NCBI RefSeq assembly: GCF_900188455.1
Contig: NZ_FZOL01000003.1
Location: 124,001 to 188,000, forward strand
DNA length: 64,000 nt
Reading direction: 5' to 3'
Source of the DNA: Pseudomonas japonica
Lineage (GTDB): Bacteria > Pseudomonadota > Gammaproteobacteria > Pseudomonadales > Pseudomonadaceae
Position 1 is the stretch's first letter. Every line of letters begins with the position of its first letter. Shown piece after piece: positions 57,413 to 64,000 of the stretch. The position numbers and the translations under genes are program-made. The notes below the pieces were generated by a model. That model saw nothing but the letters and a program-made list of their open reading frames with translations. It ran no database searches and was not told the origin of the DNA.

Positions 57413-58344
57413 ACCTCGATGTGCTGGACAACCCCCACAGCGATGAAATCGCCGCGTTCCTCGCCGTCGCCGCGCAGGGCTCCTTCGTCGGCGCCGGGCG
57501 GCTGCTGGAGCGGCACCCCACGGTGATTTCCAAGCGCGTCGCGGCGATGGAAAAACGCCTCGGCGTGCGCCTGATCGAACGCTCGACCCGCCAGGTGCGC
57601 GTCACCCCGGTGGGCGAGAAACTGGAGCAGCGTCTGCGCGCGGCCCTGGGAATGATCGCCGAGGCCGAACAGCAGGCCATTTCCGGCGCGGCCGAGGTGC
57701 GCGGGGTGTTGCGCCTGGCCCTGCCGGCGGCGATGGGGCGGCTGTGCATCGGCCCCCTGCTGCCGGCGTTCCTCGAAGCCCATCCGCGGGTGTCCATCGT
57801 CGCCGACTACAGCGAGCGCCTGGTGGACATCATCGAAGAGGGCTTCGATATCGCCATTCGCATCGGCGAACTGGACGACAATCGCCTGATCGCGAAAAAG
57901 CTCTGCGATCACCGGCGCATCCTCTGTGCCTCGCCCGCTTATCTGCAGCGCCACGGCGTACCGCGCACGCCCCAGCACTTGAGCGAGCACAATTGCCTGC
58001 GCTTCAGCGGTCTGGCGTCCTTTCCGCAATGGCGCCTGTATGCCGGCGAGCAACAGGCCAGTGTTACGCCCAAGGGCAGCCTCACCGCCAACGACAGCGA
58101 ATCCCTGCTCGCCGCCGCGCGTGCCGATGCCGGCATCCTTGGCGCCGGGGAGTGGCTGATGAGTCGCGACCTGGCCGCCGGACGCCTGGTCCGGGTGCTG
58201 CCGGAATGGCAACTGGACCCTACCGGCGGGGTGTACCTGGTGCGGCCCTCGGCACGCTTTCCCGCCGCGACGGTGCTGGCGTTCAAGCAGTGGATCGAGG
58301 CGCGTTTCGAGCCGTTGCCGCCGTGGCTGGGGCACGATGCCTGA
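57409..58344 (+). CDS. LysR-family transcriptional regulator
   Basis: 311 residues. The winged helix-turn-helix is at residues about 10-70: EIAAFLAVAAQGSFVGAGRL, then HPTVISKRVAAMEKRLGVRL, then RSTRQVRVTPVGE. The effector domain contains FDIAIRIGELDDNRLIAKKL, typical of the CrgA-like group. Coupled to the quinone oxidoreductase gene, which it may regulate. A 14-bp palindrome (GCCTGACGTCAGGC) overlaps its stop. Confidence 0.92.
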   Translation: MNLDVLDNPHSDEIAAFLAVAAQGSFVGAGRLLERHPTVISKRVAAMEKRLGVRLIERSTRQVRVTPVGEKLEQRLRAALGMIAEAEQQAISGAAEVRGVLRLALPAAMGRLCIGPLLPAFLEAHPRVSIVADYSERLVDIIEEGFDIAIRIGELDDNRLIAKKLCDHRRILCASPAYLQRHGVPRTPQHLSEHNCLRFSGLASFPQWRLYAGEQQASVTPKGSLTANDSESLLAAARADAGILGAGEWLMSRDLAAGRLVRVLPEWQLDPTGGVYLVRPSARFPAATVLAFKQWIEARFEPLPPWLGHDA

Positions 58345-58450
58345 CGTCAGGCGGGGCATCCCCATCACCCGGTCAAGGGCGCGGCCGCCCGGCGCTTGAC
58401 GCCAGCGGCCGGCAGCGCCGAAGCTTGCTCCCTTACCCAAGGAGCCCGCC

Positions 58451-59077
58451 ATGGACCTGTCCACCCTCGCGCTGTTCATTCCCGCCTGCTTCGCCCTCAA
58501 CATGGCGCCCGGCCCGAACAACCTGCTGTCGCTGAACAATGCCAGCCGCTACGGCCTGCGCACTGCCTGCGTGGCCGGCATCGGCCGCCTGTTCGCCTTC
58601 GCCGGGATGATCGTCCTCGCCGCCCTTGGCCTGGCAGTGGTCCTGCATACCAGTGAATACCTGTTCCTGGCGATCAAGGTGCTGGGCGCGTTCTACCTGT
58701 TCTATATCGCCTGGCAACTGTGGCGCGCGCCGGTCGGGCAGGGTGGGGTGGTTGGCGAGCGCAAGGGCGGGGTATTGCGCCTGGCGCGGCAGGAGTTTTT
58801 CGTCGCGGCGGGCAATCCCAAGGCCATCCTGATCTTCACCGCGTTCCTGCCGCAGTTCGTGGTGATGAACAGTGCGGTACCGGTCGGCGAACAGTTTCTC
58901 TGGCTGGGGGTGATGTTCCTGCTGCTGGAGTGGTTTGCCATCGCCATCTATGCGTGGCTGGGCGCGTACCTGCAGCGCTGGTTCGACCAGCCTGGGCCGC
59001 GCCGCCTGTTCAATCGGGTCAGCGCGGGGTTGTTGAGCCTGGCGGGGCTGGGGTTGCTGGCGGCGCGCAAGGCTTAA
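58451..59077 (+). CDS. LysE-family amino-acid exporter
   Basis: 208 residues with about six membrane helices. LALFIPACFALNMAPGPNNLL is the hallmark N-terminus of LysE/RhtB proteins, followed by GIGRLFAFAGMIVLAALGLAV and an FVAAGNPKAILIFTAFLPQF block. It exports amino acids or their derivatives. AAGGAG lies seven bases before the start. Confidence 0.93.
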   Translation: MDLSTLALFIPACFALNMAPGPNNLLSLNNASRYGLRTACVAGIGRLFAFAGMIVLAALGLAVVLHTSEYLFLAIKVLGAFYLFYIAWQLWRAPVGQGGVVGERKGGVLRLARQEFFVAAGNPKAILIFTAFLPQFVVMNSAVPVGEQFLWLGVMFLLLEWFAIAIYAWLGAYLQRWFDQPGPRRLFNRVSAGLLSLAGLGLLAARKA

Positions 59078-59199
59078 AGATCTGTTTAATGATGAGCTAA
59101 GAGTACTTTCATTGAGTCGATTTTCTGTCCTGCTTTTAATCGTCCTCAACTGGTAATGGAGCAAAAGGGATGGGGAAAAACTCCTGATATAGATCTGCC

Positions 59200-59472
59200 G
59201 TGTTGCGGAAGCGAGCTGTAGAGTTGATGGAGGCCGAGGGCTTAACCTTCGAAGATGCCTTGGGATTGGCGATCTTAAATCGAATGGCAGGTGATCGGCT
59301 TCTAAGGGCTATGAGGAAAAAACAAAAAGTAACAGCCGAAAAACAAATAGTGAAACTACCTATGAGCGCTTGGAAAACTCCGAAGCCCGAGGGTGCCTCC
59401 CTTTTCAGGGAAAAGGGCCGGGTCTTGGAAAGCGATCTTGAATATTTAATTGGCTTAAGATGGGTTTTTTGA
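59200..59472 (+). CDS. Small hypothetical protein in AT-rich insert
   Basis: 90 residues with a GTG start at 59200 but no clear ribosome site. Basic and helical in the first 60 residues (MEAEGLTFEDALGLAILNRM, then RAMRKKQKVTAEKQ), with a hydrophobic end. No family recognised. Base composition is clearly more AT-rich than the LysE and LemA genes on either side, as for the DUF2806 gene it faces. Confidence 0.5.
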   Translation: MLRKRAVELMEAEGLTFEDALGLAILNRMAGDRLLRAMRKKQKVTAEKQIVKLPMSAWKTPKPEGASLFREKGRVLESDLEYLIGLRWVF

Positions 59473-59553
59473 TGGGTGGTATTCTCGGGTTTTGTTGATA
59501 TATTTGTGACGGTCTCGTTTTTTGCTTTTAGAGCTATATTGTTTTTGGGGTGC

Positions 59554-60573
59554 TTAAATTGGTGTTCCGTTTATCCAGCTGATGCCGGTGTTGTCGTTTT
59601 TGATGACATCTCCAATGATTACGTCCATGCCTTGGGACTTGAGCCATGAGCCAAAGTCATTTATATACAAAGCTGTGCTCGAGAATTTACTTAGACCAAG
59701 AAGTTGTCGCCCGAGGTTTGTAATGGGGTAAACGGGGATTTGGTAAGAAGTTTTCTCTGTGGGTATATAGGCGATCAAGCATTTTTCATGATTGACTATT
59801 ACGCTCTGCCACCTATCTTTTGCTCCCTGTGGAATGGCGACCGTAAAATGCATCATGCCTTCTATGCCGGTTACAATTCCAAGCTCTTGCAGATCAAGTA
59901 GCTCGTCGAACTCCAATCCATATTTTCTGAGTCCGCTATCAGGTCGCCAGATATAGCCATTGGATATGGCGAATGCGCACATTTTCTCAATGAGCTTGGC
60001 CTCAGTTTGGGAGATGTTTCGAATGAACTCAAGGCAGCGCAAAGTGTAAGTTCCTGGTTTCTTTACTTCTCCTGCCAAAATTTTCCCCCAGAGACCTTGG
60101 AGTTCGTCTGCCGAGACTTCTGAAGCGCAGTTTTTCCAGCGATGCAGCCAGTCTTCCTCAACTTTCTCAGTTGGGGGGACAGCTTCATCTGCTCGTAACT
60201 GCTCGTCAGCTATAAGAATTGCCTTGGTTGCATTTATTTCCCTGCGCATCGACTCCTTTATACTCTGTCGTTCGATAGCTGCTTCAAGCTCGCTATCAGT
60301 AATCACTGGTTCAATTCGAGCCGCTTTGTAAGCGTCGCCGATAGCACGGAATCCGACGTCTAGCGAAAAATCAGACGCATTACGCTGTCCATTCTTTATA
60401 GAGTCTACATCTCTAGAGGTTTGAGCTTCTATCAGGCTTTTTGCTCTTTCGATTTGGAGCTGGGCTAGCCCTTCTCGTTTGATTTGACCTGGCTTGAGTA
60501 GGGCTCCTATTCCCTTCTCGGCAATGGTTTCCCAGAGCCGCTCAACCAGTTTTTCACCAGGAATCAATGCCAT
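59554..60573 (-). CDS. DUF2806-family protein
   Basis: 339 residues resembling DUF2806. The start MALIPGEKLVERLWETIAEK has the usual amphipathic helix. The DUF2806 region is centred on WLHRWKNCASEVSADELQGLW, then GKILAGEVKKPGTYTLRCLEF, which is the conserved 'LQxLWGKILAGE' core. A C-terminal domain of about 130 residues follows. Genes of this family are sporadic and often in accessory or defence islands; the activity is unknown. AT-rich compared with flanking core genes, so recently acquired. Confidence 0.75.
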   Translation of the reverse strand: MALIPGEKLVERLWETIAEKGIGALLKPGQIKREGLAQLQIERAKSLIEAQTSRDVDSIKNGQRNASDFSLDVGFRAIGDAYKAARIEPVITDSELEAAIERQSIKESMRREINATKAILIADEQLRADEAVPPTEKVEEDWLHRWKNCASEVSADELQGLWGKILAGEVKKPGTYTLRCLEFIRNISQTEAKLIEKMCAFAISNGYIWRPDSGLRKYGLEFDELLDLQELGIVTGIEGMMHFTVAIPQGAKDRWQSVIVNHEKCLIAYIPTEKTSYQIPVYPITNLGRQLLGLSKFSSTALYINDFGSWLKSQGMDVIIGDVIKNDNTGISWINGTPI

Positions 60574-60629
60574 CGGTTTTCTCCATAAATTGACTTTGGC
60601 ATGTCTCGCTGCTTAAACATGAGGTGTCA

Positions 60630-61199
60630 TCAGAAATTCGGCTTGTACTCGAAACTCCGCGAAGCTTCCGAATCCGAGAACGGCACGATCGCGCTCTTCT
60701 TGTTCAGCATCCCGTTGACCAGCGATCCGGGGAACATCTGGATCGTGTTGTTGAAGCGCTCCACCTCGCCGTTGAAGATCACCACCGCGGCGCCGACGTT
60801 CTCCTGCTGTTCGGCGATCTCGCGCATCAGGTTGTTGACCACCTCGGCGGCTTTCAGGTCCGGGTAGGCCTCGAACACCACGCGCAGGTCGTTGAGCAGT
60901 TCCCGCGTGGCCTGCTGCGCGCCCAGCAACGACTGGCCGTTGGCCTGGTCGGGCAGGCCGTGGATGGCGCTGCGCAGGCGGGTGATGTCGGTGAGGATCT
61001 GCTGTTCATATTCCCTGTAGCTGCCGACCTGCTCCTGCAGGGCATCGAGCACGCGGGTTTTCTGCCGCTCGTAGGTGAGCACGTCGGACCAGGCGCGCTG
61101 GGCCCGGTTGGCGCCGCCGATGATCGAGTTGTAGAGGGAAATCACCACGATCGCGAGAACGGCGGCGATGACCAGCAGGGTGATCAGGGTAGAACTCAT
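60630..61199 (-). CDS. lemA: LemA-family protein
   Basis: 189 residues. One N-terminal membrane helix (STLITLLVIAAVLAIVVISL) with the rest outside or periplasmic. YNSIIGGANRAQRAWSDVL and AYPDLKAAEVVNNLMREIAE are LemA signatures, ahead of RFNNTIQMFPGSLV and a C-terminal FEYKPNF. LemA proteins are widespread helical membrane-anchored proteins with an ill-defined role. It follows the membrane protein gene by three bases and is co-transcribed with it. Confidence 0.93.
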   Translation of the reverse strand: MSSTLITLLVIAAVLAIVVISLYNSIIGGANRAQRAWSDVLTYERQKTRVLDALQEQVGSYREYEQQILTDITRLRSAIHGLPDQANGQSLLGAQQATRELLNDLRVVFEAYPDLKAAEVVNNLMREIAEQQENVGAAVVIFNGEVERFNNTIQMFPGSLVNGMLNKKSAIVPFSDSEASRSFEYKPNF

Positions 61200-61202
61200 G
61201 GC

Positions 61203-62309
61203 TCAATGTTCCTTTTGATGGGCAGCCGTGCTCGGCAGGTTGAAGTTGTCGTCGTGCTGTTCGGCCAGGGTGTGGACCAGGGCCAGGGCATTTTCCAGGC
61301 GGGGCAGGCGCACGCCTTCGTCGATCCAGGCATGGAATTCATCCGGCGTCGACAGGTCGCAGTGCATGTCGAATTTCAGCAGGGTGCTGTTCTCGAAACT
61401 CATGCACAACTGGCCATTCCAGGAGAACTCCAGGTTCATCTCGTGCAATTGCTTGTGCATGTTCAACAGGTGCAGCACGGTGACCGGCTTGGCGAACCTG
61501 GCGCAGGCCATGCGGCTGCCACCGCTCAGGGTGAAGGCCTTGTTGAATTCGCTGGAGGCGGTTTCGTGACGGTGTTCGAAGTCCAGGTTGCGCCCGCCGG
61601 TGGTGCGGGCGGTGACGCCTTCGACCCAGGGGAAGTCGATGACCAGGCTGTAGCGGTCGTAATGGTCGTAGACGGTCCGGGTCACCGTGCGGGTGCCACC
61701 TTTGCCGTCGGACTCGGTGGTGGTGACGATGCGTTTGTCGACGTAGTGCAACTGGTAATAGGCGTAGGGCAGTTCATGCACCGCACCGGGATGGACCGAC
61801 TGCACGGCATAGGTGATCTCGCGGCTGTAGTTGCCGCGGGCATAGTCGCCAAAGTCGCTGGACAGGCGTTGCAGCAGGACGTCCCGGGGCGTGGAGATGC
61901 CTCTGAGGTCGAGGGTGAGCCAGGACGAATAACCGGCGATTTCCTCGGAAACCTTGCGCAGTCGGTTCGAGCGCACGCGCATGAAGACGAAGCTGGCGAT
62001 CATCACCACCAGCGCGACCAGGCCCACCAGGCTCAATGCCTCGCCATAGTCCATGGCGAAGAACCGCGTGAGCCAGGCCTTGGCCTCGAACGGCGCCCAC
62101 TGGCCGAAGGCGATGGCCGCGGCGATGATGGCAAGGCTGCCCAGGCCGAAGGTCTTCGGGGTGGCGTTGTCGAACTGCAGTGGTTCTTTGAAGTCGCGGA
62201 CCTGCTGTACCGCGGCCAGCAGTTGCTCCTTGTCGCTGTCCGCACCGATGGCGTTCTCCACGCTCTGGATCAGTGCCCGCAGTCGCGCGTTTTGTGTCGC
62301 TTTGCCCAT
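61203..62309 (-). CDS. Membrane protein, LemA partner (DUF3137-like)
   Basis: 368 residues with two adjoining membrane helices (FGLGSLAIIAAAIAFGQWA and LVGLVALVVMIASFVFMR) near residues 55-110, then a large soluble domain containing VDKRIVTTTESDGKGGTRTV and a beta-rich segment. It is commonly encoded next to lemA in pseudomonads and resembles DUF3137-type partners. Function unknown; it probably forms an envelope complex with LemA. First gene of the two-gene operon. Confidence 0.75.
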   Translation of the reverse strand: MGKATQNARLRALIQSVENAIGADSDKEQLLAAVQQVRDFKEPLQFDNATPKTFGLGSLAIIAAAIAFGQWAPFEAKAWLTRFFAMDYGEALSLVGLVALVVMIASFVFMRVRSNRLRKVSEEIAGYSSWLTLDLRGISTPRDVLLQRLSSDFGDYARGNYSREITYAVQSVHPGAVHELPYAYYQLHYVDKRIVTTTESDGKGGTRTVTRTVYDHYDRYSLVIDFPWVEGVTARTTGGRNLDFEHRHETASSEFNKAFTLSGGSRMACARFAKPVTVLHLLNMHKQLHEMNLEFSWNGQLCMSFENSTLLKFDMHCDLSTPDEFHAWIDEGVRLPRLENALALVHTLAEQHDDNFNLPSTAAHQKEH

Positions 62310-62502
62310 GACGGCTCTTTTCGCTCCTTGAATCGCGGATCATGGCCCATGGCCTGATCCGGGGCCCGATGATAAACCATCGATACAGTAATCCCTTCGC
62401 CTTATCGGGAAATAATCTGACCGGATCCAATCCGTTAGCCTACGATTGTCAACGCACCGCAAGCACGGAGCTGCGGTCCTTCAACTGCCGGGAGACATGG
62501 AA

Positions 62503-62757
62503 ATGCTATCCACGCTGGAACTGCGCGATATCATCGAGAAGAGTTTCTTGCCCGTTCGCTGCCGCTGCACCCTGGCAGCGGATCAATCACTGACCGTGCA
62601 GTTGTTCAATCGCGGCTCCCCTCACTACGACCTGCAGGTCACCGGCATTCGCCCCGAACAACTGGACAGCAACCGCGCCATCGCCAGCCTGGTGAGCCGC
62701 ATGCGCTGCGACCTGCTGGACAGGCAGGTGGTGGTGCCGCTGCGCGATGCCAGCTAG
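62503..62757 (+). CDS. DUF1652-family protein
   Basis: 84 residues from the ATG at 62503, which is eight bases after GGAG; an ATG at 62497 lies too close to it. MLSTLELRDIIEKSFLPVRC, then CTLAADQSLTVQLFN, then VTGIRPEQLDSNRAIASLV match DUF1652, a small pseudomonad-specific family of unknown function. Convergent with the parvulin gene. Confidence 0.85.
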   Translation: MLSTLELRDIIEKSFLPVRCRCTLAADQSLTVQLFNRGSPHYDLQVTGIRPEQLDSNRAIASLVSRMRCDLLDRQVVVPLRDAS

Positions 62758-62766
62758 CGCAACGCC

Positions 62767-63042
62767 TCAGTCCCGATAGAACGTCTGCACCAGGTGATAG
62801 CCGAACTTGCTCTTGATCGGCCCATGCACCGTGCGCAGCGGTTTCTTGAAGATCACCTGATCGATCGCGCCGACCATCTGCCCCGGGCGTATCTCGCCCA
62901 GGTCGCCGCCGCGTTTGCCCGACGGGCAGATCGAGTGCTTCTTCGCCAGGACGTCGAAGGCCTCGCCCTTGGCGATGCGCTGCTTGAGCTGTTCGGCCTC
63001 CTCGGAGGTCTTGACCAGGATGTGACGGGCCTGTGCTTTCAT
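62767..63042 (-). CDS. ppiC: PpiC-type parvulin peptidyl-prolyl isomerase
   Basis: 91-residue single-domain parvulin. ARHILVKTSEEAEQLKQRI is the N-terminal strand and helix with the conserved His, FDVLAKKHSICPSGKRGGDLG the central loop, GEIRPGQMV the Met-containing ridge and SKFGYHLVQ the final His motif. Cytoplasmic (no signal peptide). It catalyses cis-trans isomerisation of X-Pro bonds and follows a normal size for PpiC. Confidence 0.94.
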   Translation of the reverse strand: MKAQARHILVKTSEEAEQLKQRIAKGEAFDVLAKKHSICPSGKRGGDLGEIRPGQMVGAIDQVIFKKPLRTVHGPIKSKFGYHLVQTFYRD

Positions 63043-63080
63043 GATGCGGGTGCCTCGGAGATGCCGGTAAAAACCGGCGA

Positions 63081-64000
63081 TTATGCCTGATCGCGCAGCT
63101 CGATGCGGTCACGAAAATGCTCCAGTGCCTGCGGATTGGCCAGGGCATCGGTGTTTTTCACCGGCAGGCCATGCACCACGTTGCGCACCGCCAGTTCGAC
63201 GATCTTGCCGCTGATGGTCCGCGGGATGTCCGCGACCTGGACGATCACCGCCGGCACATGGCGGGCGCTGGTGTTGTCGCGGATGACCTTGCGGATCCGC
63301 GCCTGCAGGGCGTCGTCCAGTTGCACGCCGTCGGCCAGGCGGACGAACAGCACCACGCGCACGTCGTGCTGCCACTGCTGACCGATGGCTACGCTGTCCA
63401 CGACCTGCTCGATCTTTTCCACTTGGCGGTAGATTTCCGCTGTGCCGATGCGCACGCCGCCCGGGTTGAGCACCGCATCGGAACGACCATGAATCGCCAG
63501 GCCGCCGTCGCGGAACTCCTCGGCGTAGTCGCCCTGGCACCACACACCGGGAAACTGGCTGAAATAGGCGGCCTTGAAGCGCTCGCCGTCCGGGTCATGC
63601 CAGAAACCCAGGGGGATCGCCGGGAAATGCCGGGCGCAGACCAGCTCGCCTTTTTCCTCCAGCACGGCCTGGCCCTGGTCGTTCCAGACTTCCACGGCCA
63701 TGCCCAGGCCCTTGCACTGGATCTCGCCACGGCGCACCGGCAGGGTCGGGCTGCCGAGGACGAAGCAGGACACGATATCGGTGCCGCCGGACATCGACGC
63801 CAGGCAGACATCGCTCTTCACCTCGCGATAGACATAGTCGTAGCTGTGCGGCGACAGCGGCGAGCCGGTGGACAGCAACAGGCGCAGGTGCGTGAGGCGA
63901 TGGCTGTGGCGCGGCTGCAGGCCGGCCTGTTCCAGCGCCGCGAGGTACTTGGCGCTAGTGCCGAACACGCTGATGCCCTCGGCGTCGATCAGGTCCGGCA
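63081..64000 (-). CDS. Acetoacetyl-CoA synthetase, C-terminal part (runs off window)
   Basis: The open frame continues to the window edge, so only the last 305 or so residues are seen and the start is outside. [18 protein letters not shown] then [39 protein letters not shown] and [20 protein letters not shown] are adenylate-forming enzyme motifs in the version typical of acetoacetate-CoA ligase; [16 protein letters not shown] contains the catalytic Lys. It activates acetoacetate with ATP and CoA. Core metabolic gene. Confidence 0.9.
   Translation of the reverse strand, partial: PDLIDAEGISVFGTSAKYLAALEQAGLQPRHSHRLTHLRLLLSTGSPLSPHSYDYVYREVKSDVCLASMSGGTDIVSCFVLGSPTLPVRRGEIQCKGLGMAVEVWNDQGQAVLEEKGELVCARHFPAIPLGFWHDPDGERFKAAYFSQFPGVWCQGDYAEEFRDGGLAIHGRSDAVLNPGGVRIGTAEIYRQVEKIEQVVDSVAIGQQWQHDVRVVLFVRLADGVQLDDALQARIRKVIRDNTSARHVPAVIVQVADIPRTISGKIVELAVRNVVHGLPVKNTDALANPQALEHFRDRIELRDQA

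Noticed and set aside
58339..58352. GCCTGACGTCAGGC palindrome at the end of the LysR gene as an operator
   Set aside because: It overlaps the stop codon and no regulated start is placed sensibly next to it; chance in GC-rich DNA is likely.
60624..62357. 577-codon plus-strand frame
   Set aside because: It lies opposite lemA and its partner gene, both with firm family signatures.
1..64000. tRNA, rRNA, CRISPR arrays
   Set aside because: Looked for by eye; no cloverleaf with CCA end, rRNA segment or regularly spaced repeat was noticed.

Overview
The window looks like a Pseudomonas chromosome, probably of the P. fluorescens/chlororaphis/protegens lineage. This is inferred from high GC, the style of the flanking core genes (DUF1652, DUF3016, LemA, LysE, LysR, PpiC-type parvulin, acetoacetyl-CoA synthetase) and lambda-like pseudomonad prophage genes. 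No rRNA, tRNA or CRISPR array was seen.

Region 1 (1 to about 31.3 kb) is the late half of a siphovirus prophage: packaging (DUF2280 small and DUF4055-associated large terminase), portal, MuF-type minor head protein, scaffold, P22-type coat, connectors, tail tube, tail chaperones with a -1 frameshift site, tape measure, lambda M/L/K/I/J tail tip genes, fibre, fibre chaperone, endolysin and nested Rz/Rz1 spanins. Cargo (moron) cassettes sit between tail genes: retropepsin-like protease, lipase-like lipoprotein, secreted protein and two lipoproteins between gpK and gpI; DUF4177 and YidD genes between gpI and gpJ. The right end carries a LexA-boxed pair (coiled-coil protein and SRAP/YedK protein) and a truncated integrase.

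Region 2 (31.4 to 39.3 kb) is a decayed accessory zone. It holds IS630 and IS3 remnants, a 71-bp repeat, exported proteins, a large AT3-SGNH O-acetyltransferase and a protein resembling the ET79/aegerolysin-type beta-sandwich toxins.

Region 3 (39.35 to 52.56 kb) is the most interesting part: a divergent 13-gene block that looks like an undescribed specialised-metabolite locus. The leftward operon encodes a GH3-type acyl-adenylating amide synthetase, an alpha/beta hydrolase with a Cys nucleophile, an enolase-superfamily enzyme of the muconate-lactonizing type, a ThDP enzyme of the benzoylformate decarboxylase/acetolactate synthase type, an FAH/AraD1-like protein, a Dabb protein, an SDR lacking Tyr/Lys, and then a TetR regulator. 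The rightward operon encodes an aldo-keto reductase, a stand-alone condensation-like acyltransferase, a DHA2 exporter, a PhyH-type Fe(II)/2-oxoglutarate dioxygenase and a 4-oxalocrotonate/CHMI-type tautomerase. There is no PKS or NRPS megasynthase. The set suggests a small acid scaffold, ThDP C-C chemistry, amide or ester formation, oxidation and export.

Region 4 (52.6 to 64 kb) is mostly ordinary core genome: GNAT, metallophosphoesterase, hydrolase, quinone oxidoreductase with LysR, LysE, LemA with a membrane partner, parvulin and acetoacetyl-CoA synthetase (running off the edge). An AT-richer insert at about 59.1 to 60.6 kb carries a DUF2806 gene.
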